The notes under the pieces: generated by a model | The model's database searches: none | The model's input: the letters and a program-made list of their open reading frames with translations, nothing else | Told to the model about the DNA's origin: nothing | Program-made: the position numbers and the translations under genes | Part shown: one piece after another, positions 8,797-18,031 of the stretch | How positions within the stretch are numbered: the first letter of the stretch is position 1 | Layout of the letters: the number at the start of each line of letters is the position of its first letter | NCBI GenBank assembly: GCA_016875255.1 | Contig: VGRU01000002.1 | Coordinates: 1 to 55,350 of the forward strand | DNA from: Deltaproteobacteria bacterium | GTDB taxonomy: Bacteria > Desulfobacterota > BSN033 > UBA1163 | Reading direction: 5' to 3' | DNA: 55,350 bases

Positions 8797-9516
8797 TTAT
8801 CTGCCTCCCTCAAGAGACTTCTTCTGATATGCCGTTAGTTTCTTGATTCCTTTCTCTGCAATCCGGATCAAGGCATCCATCTCCTTTTTCGAAAAGACGG
8901 CATTCTCCGCAGTTCCCTGAACCTCTATAAATTCTCCGGAGCCTGTCATGACCACATTCATATCGACCTCGGCTCGGGAGTCCTCTGAATAGTTTAAGTC
9001 GAGCAGAATCCTCCCGTCCACCTTACCCACGCTCACTGCCGCAACGGAATTATGAACAGGAATCTTTTTGATCATTCCCTTTTCCACCATCTTCCGAAAG
9101 GCATCGACCAGCGCTACATAGGCTCCGGTGATGGAGGCAGTCCGTGTCCCTCCGTCCGCCTGAATCACATCACAATCAACCCAGATCGTCTTCTCTCCAA
9201 ACCCTTTCAGATCGGTCACTGACCGAAGAGAACGGCCGATCAACCTCTGTATCTCAAACGTCCGTCCGCTTCCCTTGCCTGACTCCCTCGGTGTCCGGGT
9301 GTTTGTTGAGCGGGGAAGCATCGAATATTCCGCTGTCACCCAGCCTTTGCCCGTATTTCTTAAAAAGGGAGGCACCCTCTCCTCCAGGCTGGCCGAGCAG
9401 ATCACCTTCGTATCGCCCATCTCGATGAGGACCGAACCCTCGGCGTGTTTCATATAATCCCTTGTGATCTTTAAAGGCCTTAAAGCCTCAGGCAATCTTC
9501 CGTCCGAACGTTTCAC
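8797..9516 (-). CDS. rph: ribonuclease PH
   Basis: The 239-residue protein matches RNase PH throughout: MKRSDGR start, [10 protein letters not shown], the [14 protein letters not shown] basic helix, [20 protein letters not shown] and [17 protein letters not shown]. It trims tRNA 3' ends by phosphorolysis. The start is a GTG at 9516, placed 6 bp after a strong GGAGGAGG site. It is followed by rdgB, and tRNA-Pro lies further downstream. Confidence 0.95.
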   Translation of the reverse strand: MKRSDGRLPEALRPLKITRDYMKHAEGSVLIEMGDTKVICSASLEERVPPFLRNTGKGWVTAEYSMLPRSTNTRTPRESGKGSGRTFEIQRLIGRSLRSVTDLKGFGEKTIWVDCDVIQADGGTRTASITGAYVALVDAFRKMVEKGMIKKIPVHNSVAAVSVGKVDGRILLDLNYSEDSRAEVDMNVVMTGSGEFIEVQGTAENAVFSKKEMDALIRIAEKGIKKLTAYQKKSLEGGR

Positions 9517-9603
9517 CCAATACCTCCTCCTATATATTCCCTAAAAATTATCTCCAAGTCAATGAAATTACTTGATATGCAGCTCCATATGCCTTCTCCA
9601 TCA

Positions 9604-10983
9604 TCAAACCTCCCTTTTTCCCCTTTTCCAGGAGAGAAAGATGGCAATCAACCCGATGACGAGAAGAATCCGCCAGACATCCTGAATACCTTCGAGAGAT
9701 GGACCCCTTCCTGTCTCCGGCGAGGTTACGGGATTTCTAAAACCGATGACCATCTCTGCGAAGGCCACTCCGATCACTATCCCCAGATTCCTCGATAGGG
9801 CTAAAAAGCTCGAGGCCACACCCACATTCACTTTCGGAAGCGATCCAATGATGGCGCTATTATTGGCCGGACTAAAGAGTCCGATTCCGATTCCAAGGAT
9901 CACCTGTCTCCATAAGATTTCATAATCGCTAACCTCCCCCTTAAGAAAAACAAAAGAGAAGATCGTCAGAGAAGTGAGGATTAAACCAAGGGTGGCGGGA
10001 ACTCTTACCCCGACCCAGTCCGAGACCCTTCCTCCGATCGGCGCCATCACCATCACGGTCAGGGCAACCGGGAAGATCAACATCCCTGTCTTGGAAGGGG
10101 AATATCCCGCGATATTCTGGAGGAAGAACGGAATGACGAAATTGTGGGCGCCATTCATCCAGAAAGAAAAAAAACTGGCTCCAAGGGAGGAGATGAAGAG
10201 CCGCCTTTTGAAGATGTTTAGGTCAACCAGAGGCGAAGAGGAATGATGTTCGATCACGATGAACAGGCTGAGGCAGGTCAAGGCTAAAAAGATCCACCCC
10301 CAGAAGAAAGGCGTGGACTCCCAACCCACACGGTTCAGGAAGAGGAGAAGGGAGGTCACAAAGAGAAAGAACAGGAAGGCGCCCCGAAGGTCCAACTCCA
10401 CCCTGCCCATTGTCCCGTCCCCTTTCAAAATCTTTAAAGAGAGGAGCGTTCCGATGGCTCCGATGGGAATATTGATGAAAAAGATCGATCGCCATCCAAG
10501 ATGCTCAACTAAAAAACCTCCGATCAATGGGCCGGCAATAAATCCTAAGGAGACGACAGACCCTAACATGCCCAGGGCCTGTCCCCTGTCCTTTTCGGGA
10601 AACGAGGTCGTAATGATCGCCGGGCCAATGGCCATCAGGGCGGATGCCCCAAGCCCCTGAATCACCCTTGAACCGATGAGAAAATAGATGGTGGGCGAAA
10701 ACCCACAGAGGGTTGAGCCGAGGGTAAACGTTAAGAAACCGAGGAGAAAGATCTTTCCCCGGCCGAAAAGGTCGGCCAATCTCCCCATCAAAAGCAGGCA
10801 CCCTGTGATGATGATCAGATAGGCCATCACCACCCAGGCCACGGTCTTCAGGTCGGTATGCAGAGACCGAACGATCGTGGGAAGGGAGATGCCCACAATG
10901 CTCGCATCGAGCGTGGACATAAAGATGCCAGTGGAGATGGTAAGCGTCGTCCACCATCGGCTATCGATCTTGGGAGGAGACAT
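9604..10983 (-). CDS. DHA2-type MFS drug efflux permease (14 TM)
   Basis: From the ATG at 10983 the protein has 459 residues and about 14 hydrophobic segments. Family motifs are clear: LDASIVGISLPTI in TM1 (motif D1 of the DHA2 group), GRLADLFGRGKIFLLG (motif A), RVIQGLGASALM (motif B) and GPLIGGFLVEHLGWRSIFFIN (motif C, antiporter). It probably expels hydrophobic drugs in exchange for protons. An in-frame ORF extends 41 residues upstream but those residues are basic and proline-rich, unlike the family. No ribosome site is obvious at 10983. It stands opposite the MoxR gene. Confidence 0.88.
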   Translation of the reverse strand: MSPPKIDSRWWTTLTISTGIFMSTLDASIVGISLPTIVRSLHTDLKTVAWVVMAYLIIITGCLLLMGRLADLFGRGKIFLLGFLTFTLGSTLCGFSPTIYFLIGSRVIQGLGASALMAIGPAIITTSFPEKDRGQALGMLGSVVSLGFIAGPLIGGFLVEHLGWRSIFFINIPIGAIGTLLSLKILKGDGTMGRVELDLRGAFLFFLFVTSLLLFLNRVGWESTPFFWGWIFLALTCLSLFIVIEHHSSSPLVDLNIFKRRLFISSLGASFFSFWMNGAHNFVIPFFLQNIAGYSPSKTGMLIFPVALTVMVMAPIGGRVSDWVGVRVPATLGLILTSLTIFSFVFLKGEVSDYEILWRQVILGIGIGLFSPANNSAIIGSLPKVNVGVASSFLALSRNLGIVIGVAFAEMVIGFRNPVTSPETGRGPSLEGIQDVWRILLVIGLIAIFLSWKRGKREV

Positions 10984-11135
10984 GAATAGAAATTTAAACA
11001 AATTTCCATTCTTTATGCAAGCAAACGGATGCCGGGGTCGGACACGGGGTCGGACCGGGTTGAAAGGTGGAGTAAGAAGGGTTAATATATATGATAAAAT
11101 TTTCACAGGTTAAGGTCTAAAAAGGAGCAGAAAAG

Positions 11136-11987
11136 ATGAGCAAAGAAATTCAAAACAGAAAATTCAAAGGCGGTTCAAAATATGTCCTCGATGAGGAATT
11201 AGCCAAAATCGTCAACATATCCATCGCCCTTGAAATGCCCCTCCTGCTCAAAGGAGAGCCTGGAACGGGCAAGACCATGCTCGCTCATGCCATTGCCGAA
11301 GCCCTTCAGATGAGGTTGATCGTCCTCAATGTCAAGTCGAGCATGAAGCTTATTGATGCCCTCTATCAGTACGATACCCTCACCCGGCTCAATGACAGCC
11401 GCTTCGGGGATTCCAAACGGGATGTCAGCAACATCGAAGATTACATCAAAATGGGAAAGATCGGGCAATCTTTTGCTTCCGATGAGAGGGTTGTCTTGCT
11501 CATCGATGAGATCGACAAGGCCGACACCGACTTTCAGGACGACATGCTCGATGTGCTCGACCAGATGGAGTTCGATATCATTGAGATCGACAAAACCGTT
11601 AAGGCCCAAAACAGGCCGGTTATCGTCATTACATCCAATGCCAAGAAAGACCTCTCAGACCCCTTTCTTGGCCGATGCAATTTCCATCACATCGCCTTTC
11701 CCGAGCCTGACATGATGAGAAAGATCGTTGAAGTCCATTTCTCCGGTATCGATAAAGAGCTGCTGGATAGCGCTGTCAGGACATTTTACCGCCTCAGAGA
11801 GATCAAGGGCATCGAGAAAAAACCGGCGACCCGGGAGCTGATCAACTGGATCAGGGCATTGAGATCGGATCCCGATTTCCGGGTAAAGGATCTGGTCAAG
11901 GGAGAGGTTCCCTTTCTCGGCATTCTCTACAAGAAAAGCCCCGATTATGCCGTAGCCCAGAACGCCGTCGGACGGTTCAGAGCTTAA
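11136..11987 (+). CDS. MoxR-family AAA+ ATPase
   Basis: The 283-residue protein has a Walker A motif GEPGTGKT (40-47), a Walker B VVLLIDEID (119-127), sensor-1 region ITSNAKKDLSDPFLGRC and an arginine-rich C-terminal lid. MoxR ATPases work as chaperones that insert metals or mature enzyme complexes, usually with a VWA-domain partner. The next gene on the same strand encodes exactly such a partner, about 90 bp downstream. GGAGCAG precedes the ATG. The client complex is not identified in this window. Confidence 0.9.
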   Translation: MSKEIQNRKFKGGSKYVLDEELAKIVNISIALEMPLLLKGEPGTGKTMLAHAIAEALQMRLIVLNVKSSMKLIDALYQYDTLTRLNDSRFGDSKRDVSNIEDYIKMGKIGQSFASDERVVLLIDEIDKADTDFQDDMLDVLDQMEFDIIEIDKTVKAQNRPVIVITSNAKKDLSDPFLGRCNFHHIAFPEPDMMRKIVEVHFSGIDKELLDSAVRTFYRLREIKGIEKKPATRELINWIRALRSDPDFRVKDLVKGEVPFLGILYKKSPDYAVAQNAVGRFRA

Positions 11988-12075
11988 TTAAATAAATTGC
12001 GGATTTCGGAATGCGGATTGCGGAATGATTAAACAGATATTCCACTATTCCACTATTCCATTATTCCAGTGGTGA

Positions 12076-13272
12076 ATGATGTTCGTCGATTTCTTCTACT
12101 TACTTAAAAAAGTTGGCATTCCGGTCTCTCCGACCTCATTCTTGAGGCTTCAGAAAGCCTTGAATATGGGGCTGGTCAATTCCGTGGATGACTTCTATAC
12201 GGCTGCCCGCTCGATCCTCGTAAAGAGCGAGAGATATTTCGATCTCTACGATCAGGTCTTTGCCCACCGCTTTCAGGGAGTTGAGTTAAAGGAACCGGAG
12301 GCCATCGAAATCTCAGAGGTTGCCCGCGCCCTTCTCGAGGAATGGTTGAAAAACCCAAGAGAGCTGGCAGACCTCCTCGGCATTAAGGAAGAAGATTTAA
12401 GTAAATTGACTCCCGAGGAGCTCCTTCAGTACTTTCTCGACCGTTTAAAAGAACAGACCGAAGCCCACCACGGCGGGAAAAAATGGATCGGGACAGGAGG
12501 AACTTCTCCGGTAGGCCATTCCGGATACCATCCCGGCGGGATGCGGGTCGGAGGGGTTTCCCGAAATAAGTCTGCCGTCAAAGTGGCGATGGAGCGAAGG
12601 TATCGAGATTACTCCCAGGAAGGTCCGCTCACCGAATCTCAGATGGGAGAGGCTCTGAAGAGATTGAGGAACATGGTCCCTCATGGCCCGAAGGACAGGG
12701 TCAATATCGACGAAACGATCTACGAGACGATGAAAAATGCGGGCGAGATCGAGATCGTATTCGATCAAAGCCTTAGAGACCGGTTAAAGGTGATCCTGGC
12801 GATCGACAATGGCGGATGGTCCATGGACCCCTATATCGGACTCGTGCAGACCCTTTTCAACTATGCACGGGCACAGTTCAAAGAGCTTAAAACCTTCTTT
12901 TTTCACAACACGATTTATGACTACCTCTGGGAAGATCCTCAGAGGCGGTCAAAACCATTTCCTCTGGATGAACTGCCTCGCCTCGATCCTGAGACAAGGT
13001 TCATCATCATCGGGGATGCAAGTATGGCTCCTTATGAACTGCTCTCCACGGACGGGTCCATCTATGTGGGAGAGCGGTCCGGAAAACCCAGTTATATGAG
13101 ACTCGAATTCATTGCCAAAACCTTTCCTCACTCCGTCTGGATCAATCCGGTGCCCCCTGTGGAATGGGCCTACACCCGGACGATCCTCCACATCCAGGAA
13201 ATCTTTCCCATGTTCGAACTCACCCTCGACGGCCTCGAAAAAGCAGTCAGCCACATCATGCGAAAGAATTAA
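12076..13272 (+). CDS. VWA-domain (CoxE-like) partner of the MoxR ATPase
   Basis: A 398-residue protein with the N-terminal helical region typical of CoxE-like proteins (FFYLLKKVGIPVSP), a Gly/His-rich linker around 130-162, and a C-terminal von Willebrand A domain beginning VILAIDNGGWSMDPY at about 239. The MIDAS motif is degenerate: after Asp244 the family serines appear as G and W before a later Ser. It ends near HIMRKN. Together with the upstream MoxR it likely forms a chaperone pair. The gap between them holds GGAATGCGGATT-type short repeats and an ATTCCACT tandem. Confidence 0.85.
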   Translation: MMFVDFFYLLKKVGIPVSPTSFLRLQKALNMGLVNSVDDFYTAARSILVKSERYFDLYDQVFAHRFQGVELKEPEAIEISEVARALLEEWLKNPRELADLLGIKEEDLSKLTPEELLQYFLDRLKEQTEAHHGGKKWIGTGGTSPVGHSGYHPGGMRVGGVSRNKSAVKVAMERRYRDYSQEGPLTESQMGEALKRLRNMVPHGPKDRVNIDETIYETMKNAGEIEIVFDQSLRDRLKVILAIDNGGWSMDPYIGLVQTLFNYARAQFKELKTFFFHNTIYDYLWEDPQRRSKPFPLDELPRLDPETRFIIIGDASMAPYELLSTDGSIYVGERSGKPSYMRLEFIAKTFPHSVWINPVPPVEWAYTRTILHIQEIFPMFELTLDGLEKAVSHIMRKN

Positions 13273-13649
13273 ATTCTAATCATCCAGTTCTTTATTTCAC
13301 TTGTCCACAATTCAATAAATTAGGTATCCCATGGCAAAACAATCCTATGCAATACCCACTGTCTTTGCCTTCAAAACTATAATTGAGATCAACGGCTAAG
13401 AGTCAACCCTGTTTCTTTCTGCCAAAGAGTCAAAGGCTTGACTAATTTGCTGTTTTAGATAGAATGAAATCTAAATTCAAATAGGCAGTGGGTCATCGAT
13501 AGAATCGCATAGACTTGAGCAACCAAAAGAGAAATGAGAAGGGAGGGGAGAAGGAAAAAAAGAAAAGAAGTGACAATTATCAAAAAAATCCTTATATTTA
13601 TAAGCGATAGTAGTTTAGGAAACAAAAGCTTTTGTATCGGTGGGGTTAA
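13273..13649. other. 377-bp intergenic stretch, no gene seen
   Basis: AT-rich sequence between the VWA gene and the MntA/HepT pair. Reading frames on both strands are short or low complexity (Phe/Leu-rich on the minus strand). The final 80 bp, with ATCCTTATATTTATAAGCGATAG, could include the promoter of the toxin-antitoxin pair. Confidence 0.4.
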
Positions 13650-13961
13650 ATGATGGCAAAAAGAGCCCAAATTAAGGTTCCCAAAGAGAAAATAGAGGAG
13701 TTTTGCAAAAAACACCATATCCGAAAGTTATCTTTTTTCGGTTCTTTCCTCCGGGAAGACTTCCGCCCTGGCAGTGATTTGGACATACTTGTTGAATTCG
13801 AACCCGGACAGATCGTAGGGTTCTTGAAGTTGGCAGGGATGGAAATGGAGCTTTCAGAAATTTTGAACCACAAGGTGGATTTAAGAACCCCTGCAGAATT
13901 GAGTCGGTATTTCCGGCACGAAGTCCTTGACTCGGCGGAGGTTCAATATGTACAAGGATGA
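13650..13961 (+). CDS. mntA: MntA-type minimal nucleotidyltransferase antitoxin
   Basis: A 103-residue MNT-fold protein. The catalytic signature is complete: Gly31-Ser32 in FFGSFLRE, Asp43 and Asp45 in GSDLDILVEF, and a third acidic residue in HKVDLRTP. In characterised MntA/HepT systems this enzyme adds AMP groups to a tyrosine of HepT and so silences the toxin. It overlaps the downstream HepT gene by 14 bp, and the pair should be co-transcribed. Confidence 0.88.
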   Translation: MMAKRAQIKVPKEKIEEFCKKHHIRKLSFFGSFLREDFRPGSDLDILVEFEPGQIVGFLKLAGMEMELSEILNHKVDLRTPAELSRYFRHEVLDSAEVQYVQG

Positions 13962-14307
13962 CCTGACACGCCTCCGCCACATGCTGGACTCCGCCAAAGA
14001 AGCAATGTCTTTTATCCGAGGCAAGAAGCGAAGAGATTTGGATACAGACCGGATGCTGGTACTTTCTCTTGTTAAATCTATAGAAATTATGGGGGAAGCA
14101 GCCTCAAAGGTAACTAAAGAATCCAGGGATAGCCATTCGGAGGTACCCTGGTTGAACATCATTGGAATGAGGAATCGACTTATTCACGCCTATTTTGATA
14201 TCGATCTCGACAGAGTCTGGGATACGATTACTGATGATCTCCCCCCGGTCATAGTTGCCCTTGAAAAAATTGTTCAAATGGAAGATATCCCCTCCGCCTC
14301 CAAGTAA
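13948..14307 (+). CDS. hepT: HepT-type HEPN ribonuclease toxin
   Basis: A 119-residue all-helical HEPN protein. The active-site motif R-x4-H-x-Y is intact: Arg75, His80 and Tyr82 in RNRLIHAY. The tyrosine is the residue modified by MntA in characterised pairs. The start at 13948 is chosen because GGCGGAGG lies 5-6 bp upstream; an earlier in-frame start at 13927 has no such site. Both partners keep their key residues, so the system appears functional. A MITE-like element begins 9 bp after the stop. Confidence 0.88.
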   Translation: MYKDDLTRLRHMLDSAKEAMSFIRGKKRRDLDTDRMLVLSLVKSIEIMGEAASKVTKESRDSHSEVPWLNIIGMRNRLIHAYFDIDLDRVWDTITDDLPPVIVALEKIVQMEDIPSASK

Positions 14308-14316
14308 TAAATAATA

Positions 14317-14543
14317 CCTATATTGAGCGATTAACCCTATCTCGCAAGGGAGGCCGAGATGCCTCAAACCCTTTTAGAATGCGATACATTGAAACAAAGG
14401 GCAATTGGCCATAATGATTCACCAAACAGGTGATGATTGAACAGGCCGCTTGGTTAATTCAACCTATTAAAGGTAATCGCTCTAAAAGGCTTTTCGGCCT
14501 CCCCGCCTCCCTTGTGAAGGGTGAAAAAATCGCTCAATTTAGG
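14317..14543. mobile_element. MITE family 2, copy 1 (227 bp)
   Basis: The ends are inverted copies: CCTATATTGAGCGATT on the left and AATCGCTCAATTTAGG on the right (15 of 16 pair). The symmetry continues inward for about 75 bp, with CAAGGGAGG and CCTTTTAGA present in both arms. A second element with the same ends lies at 48471-48654. No coding capacity. Flanking bases (TAATA and CAATA) hint at a 5-bp duplication but do not prove it. Confidence 0.7.
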
Positions 14544-14925
14544 CAATAGATAAGAAAAGGGGACAGTCCCCTTCTCCACTGATGTTAGGATATTTGATCA
14601 ACATAGGGCTTATTCTCAAAAGGAATGGGCTTGGGGGGCTAACTCTCACATATTCCACGAATCACGAAAGGAAAAATAAGCCGAAAAATTAAACAAAGTC
14701 CCGATTTTTCGCTGCAGATTTAATAGAAATGACTTTTGATTCAAACTTGCCTCTTACCGAAGAGGAATTGACTAAGCCCAGATCCCCAAAAGTTGGTGCA
14801 TTTCATTAAAAAGAAGATGGGGAGGTGAGGGGATAGGGAGATTGAGGGACAAAGTCATTAAGAGTAAGGATAAGTTGAAAGCTTAAAAGAAGACAGGTCA
14901 TTGCATAAAGGATGCAGATGTCCCA
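14544..14925. other. 380-bp intergenic stretch, no gene seen
   Basis: A low-information region after the MITE. It contains a short hairpin GGGGACAGTCCCC at about 14559-14571 that could end transcription from the MntA/HepT side, and A/G-rich sequence before the convergent phosphoesterase gene. No frame has recognisable coding character. Confidence 0.4.
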
Positions 14926-16041
14926 TCAATTTTTCCTGACAAATTTGATGACAACGATTTCCGGGATTGTGTCGATGCGCATGGGAGGGCCCCAGGTGCC
15001 GACCCCGCTGGAGGTATAAACCAGAAGGTCACCAAACTCTTTGAGCCCGTAATCGTAACCCTTATAGATCATCGAAGTGATGAACCGGAAGAGAAAAACC
15101 TGGCCATGGTGCGCATGACCCGAAATCTGGGCTGAGATCCCCTGATCTCTGACTATCTCCAGATCAATGGGCACATGCTTTAAGAGGAGGCTCGGCTTCT
15201 GGCGGTCGATCTCCAATTTCTGAAGAATTGCCCTGAACTGTTTCTGATTTCTCGAATCCCTGTAACCCACGCCGATGATCTGCAGACCGTCGATCTCCAC
15301 TTTCTCATAATTCAGCACCCGTATTCCGGCGCCGCGAACAGCATTGATGTAAGGTCTGTTGTCATAGAACTCTTCGTGATTTCCGGTAACAAAATAGACG
15401 CCCAAGGGAGGAGTAAGCCGCGACAGGGGCTCGACCATGTGATTGAGATCCATTGCCTCTCCGCCGTCATAGAGGTCGCCGCCGATAAAGACAAGGTCCG
15501 GCTTAAGATCCTGAATCATACCAGTAATGCGCTGAGCAAACCGGTGATTTCTCACCTGGCCCAGGTGGACGTCGCTGATCCAGACCGCGGTTTTGCCTTC
15601 CCACGCAACGGGTAAATTAGGAATCGGCAGACTGACGGTGTTGATGCGAATGATTCCGGCATTGATAAACCCATAAAGGCTTCCTATCAAAGCGATCCCG
15701 AATAGGACGATGATCAATGTTCTTCGATCCATGGGAACGTGGAATAACCTCATCAGGCCATAGACGGTCCATGCAAGGAGAGAGGCAAGAAAGAGGAGAT
15801 AAAAGATTCCCAACCAGGATACGGAGGCCGTATAAAGGGTCCGCGCCAGGAGGTTCGAATAACGGAAGGAAAAAAAAGACGAGCCGATAAGGCTGAGGGA
15901 CAACAGGCCCATGGCAACCCGCAAGGTCCAGAGCTTCGCCGGATGGGTTACTCCAAAAAAGGGGACCAGGGTCCTGTATAGAAACCAGTGGCCGAAAAGG
16001 AGGATCGATTGGACGACGCTGACAAAGAGGAAGAATCGCAT
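14926..16041 (-). CDS. membrane-anchored metallophosphoesterase (YaeI-like)
   Basis: The 371-residue protein has four to five hydrophobic segments in the first 140 residues, then a calcineurin-like phosphoesterase domain. The metal-binding motifs occur in order: DVHLG, GGDLYDGG, TGNHEE, HVP and GHAHHGQ. It should act at the membrane surface on a phosphodiester or phospholipid headgroup; YaeI-type members have been linked to lipid substrates, but the substrate here is unknown. The gene is monocistronic. Confidence 0.88.
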   Translation of the reverse strand: MRFFLFVSVVQSILLFGHWFLYRTLVPFFGVTHPAKLWTLRVAMGLLSLSLIGSSFFSFRYSNLLARTLYTASVSWLGIFYLLFLASLLAWTVYGLMRLFHVPMDRRTLIIVLFGIALIGSLYGFINAGIIRINTVSLPIPNLPVAWEGKTAVWISDVHLGQVRNHRFAQRITGMIQDLKPDLVFIGGDLYDGGEAMDLNHMVEPLSRLTPPLGVYFVTGNHEEFYDNRPYINAVRGAGIRVLNYEKVEIDGLQIIGVGYRDSRNQKQFRAILQKLEIDRQKPSLLLKHVPIDLEIVRDQGISAQISGHAHHGQVFLFRFITSMIYKGYDYGLKEFGDLLVYTSSGVGTWGPPMRIDTIPEIVVIKFVRKN

Positions 16042-16176
16042 AGAGGTTTAAATATTATCCTGAATCCTGCGTGAAAACTAAAATGTTAACGATGGAACCA
16101 TGTAGCTTTCAACCCTTTAAATAAGGCTCAGAGATGAAATATCTCAAATTTTTTACACACTTTTTTACAATAATCT

Positions 16177-16199
16177 TAACCTACCTTTTAGGTAGGTTA
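16177..16199. other. perfect 10-bp inverted repeat
   Basis: TAACCTACCT, three T, then AGGTAGGTTA. It lies in the 312-bp gap (16042-16353) between the phosphoesterase and the EamA permease. It could be the terminator of the permease gene or an operator for the phosphoesterase; there is no clear U-run on the minus side. Nothing else is recognisable in the gap. Confidence 0.5.
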
Positions 16200-16353
16200 G
16201 CATTATGGCCTAAGAACAGGTTTTATAAACCTTAAATGGCTACCAATGGCTTTTCCACAGCGGCCTGTAATAGAAATATGTGGGAACTCAATGCATAGTT
16301 ATCACGCAGTTTTCAGGATTATAATGGATAAACCTCCGGTTCGCCATGACCCT

Positions 16354-17253
16354 TCAGGTTGCAGCTTTTTTTCTCCAGTTTACCAGGAAGATTCCCACGG
16401 AGACCAGGGGAAGGCCCACCATGAGTGAAAAGGTGAGTTCTTCCCTGATAAAGAGGATGCCAGAAAGGACGCCGAAGATGGGCGTGAAGAAGGTGAAGGC
16501 GCTGAGCCGGCTCACGGAGTATTGATGGATCAACTTGAACCAGATAAAATAACTGATGAATGCCACTATCACCGACTGATAAAAAATAGAAGTTAAGATG
16601 AGGGGATCAATCCGGTACATCCAATTCGGTTCAAGAATAAGGCTCACCACAAATAGAATGGGGATGGAGAAGAAAAGCTGATAGAGAAAGGTATGAATCG
16701 GCTCAACCTTTCCTGCCATATACCTTTTAATATAAAGAGTGGTGGCTCCCCATAAAATCCCCGCAGTAATTTCCAAGAGATCGCCAAGGAGCATATTGGG
16801 TTTGGCGGTCTTCGGTTTTCCATAAAAGACAAAGACAATGCCCGCAAAAGCGATGACTAATCCCAATGTCTTCAAAAGGGTCAGCCTGTCCCCTTTAAGG
16901 AAGAAATGGGCGCCCACCGCCACCACAAAAGGGCTCAGGAAGACGAAGACGACGGAACGGGCCGAATCCGTATAAAGCATCCCAAAATAGATGCAGGCGA
17001 ATTCCAGACCGAATAAGAGTCCGACCACGATTCCGTGAAAAAGCCGAATATCCGTATGGAATAATTTCTCCCCCTTTCGGAGGCAGTAAATCGCACCGCA
17101 TATCGAGGCGATGAGAGAACGAAGGGTTGAGGCGAAGACGGGAGAGATCCCCTCGTTGGAGATCTTGATGGCAGAATAATTAAATCCCCAGAGGAGCGTC
17201 AGGATGAGAATGGCCAGAATCGCCTTCAGGTCTAAATAGTCTTTGCTCTCCAT
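16354..17253 (-). CDS. EamA/DMT-family permease (10 TM)
   Basis: A 299-residue protein with ten hydrophobic segments in two EamA repeats. The first begins ILTLLWGFNYSAIKIS and the second ITAGILWGATTLYIKRY, both matching the family. Such permeases export or import amino acids, nucleotide-related compounds or other small metabolites; the substrate cannot be told. It has no close operon partner: DUF2914 lies 226 bp upstream of its start, past a terminator-like hairpin. Confidence 0.88.
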   Translation of the reverse strand: MESKDYLDLKAILAILILTLLWGFNYSAIKISNEGISPVFASTLRSLIASICGAIYCLRKGEKLFHTDIRLFHGIVVGLLFGLEFACIYFGMLYTDSARSVVFVFLSPFVVAVGAHFFLKGDRLTLLKTLGLVIAFAGIVFVFYGKPKTAKPNMLLGDLLEITAGILWGATTLYIKRYMAGKVEPIHTFLYQLFFSIPILFVVSLILEPNWMYRIDPLILTSIFYQSVIVAFISYFIWFKLIHQYSVSRLSAFTFFTPIFGVLSGILFIREELTFSLMVGLPLVSVGIFLVNWRKKAAT

Positions 17254-17438
17254 AAAAACCTATCTTGAGGTGAAACTTTAAAAAAGATATTTTAAAAGGA
17301 GATGATAATTTTAAGAAGACATATCATTCCGAAAATCTCCCCTACCCCTCTTTGCCAAAGAGGGGAAAGAGAGATTTCCCCTGTCATGTCCTTGCAATTA
17401 CGAATTGATTAATAACATACATGGACAGGAGTGACAAC

Positions 17439-17469
17439 AAAAAAGGGACACTAGGAGTGCCCCTTTTTT
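17439..17469 (-). terminator. Rho-independent terminator after the DUF2914 gene
   Basis: A run of A, the stem GGGACACT/AGTGCCCC with an AGG loop, and a run of T. It sits 11 bp past the stop of the minus-strand DUF2914 gene. The A and T flanks also make it symmetric, so it could work both ways. Confidence 0.8.
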
Positions 17470-17479
17470 CAAAAAAAAA

Positions 17480-17905
17480 TCATTCAACCTTGAACTGAAC
17501 ATCCTTGATCAGGTTTCCATTCGCATCCTTTATCTCCACTTTCCAATCCCCTTTTAACCCTCTTAAATTCTTATCGGCGTAAGTCCTCCATTTCGAACCC
17601 ATCTTCAACGGCAAGCTCGTTTTCAACTGCTCCTTTTGACCATGAATCCAGACAAATGAAATGTCCATATCTTTGGGAATGTTTTTGGCTTCTAAAAAAC
17701 AATAGACTTTCTCCTGTGTCGCTGGAAATTTATCCGCAACACCAACCGGCTCTCCTTTTTCCACTCCTGTTCCCACAACGAGTCGGGCAATTGTGATTCC
17801 AGCCTGCTCCGGCTTAGGTTTTTCCTGGCCGTAGGCAGAAGAGAGAGTCCCCCATGTCACGAGGACCATTAATAGAATGAGTGTTATCATCTTATGGTTC
17901 TTCAT
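17480..17905 (-). CDS. exported DUF2914 domain protein
   Basis: A 141-residue protein with a signal peptide (residues 1-26, ending SSAYGQ). The rest is a DUF2914 domain, recognised by ATQEKVYCFLEAKNIP, the SFVWIHG segment and the final KGDWKVEIKDANGNLIKDVQF. The domain is a small beta fold of unknown role, often found in proteobacterial envelope proteins. A good AAGGAGG site precedes the ATG. It is a single gene closed by a strong terminator. Confidence 0.85.
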   Translation of the reverse strand: MKNHKMITLILLMVLVTWGTLSSAYGQEKPKPEQAGITIARLVVGTGVEKGEPVGVADKFPATQEKVYCFLEAKNIPKDMDISFVWIHGQKEQLKTSLPLKMGSKWRTYADKNLRGLKGDWKVEIKDANGNLIKDVQFKVE

Positions 17906-18031
17906 GTGAACCTCCTTCTTTGGATTTTTCTAAAGGGATATATTCTCTGCCCTCTTTAAAGCAGGAATTGGGCCGAAGAAGTGGTACCAGTGAACGTTAT
18001 TTTATGTGGGTTTGTCTATCCACTCTGTATG

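Noticed and set aside
10959..11113. Extension of the MFS permease by 41 N-terminal residues
   Set aside because: The added residues are basic and proline-rich and unlike the family; the first membrane motif starts right after the internal ATG.
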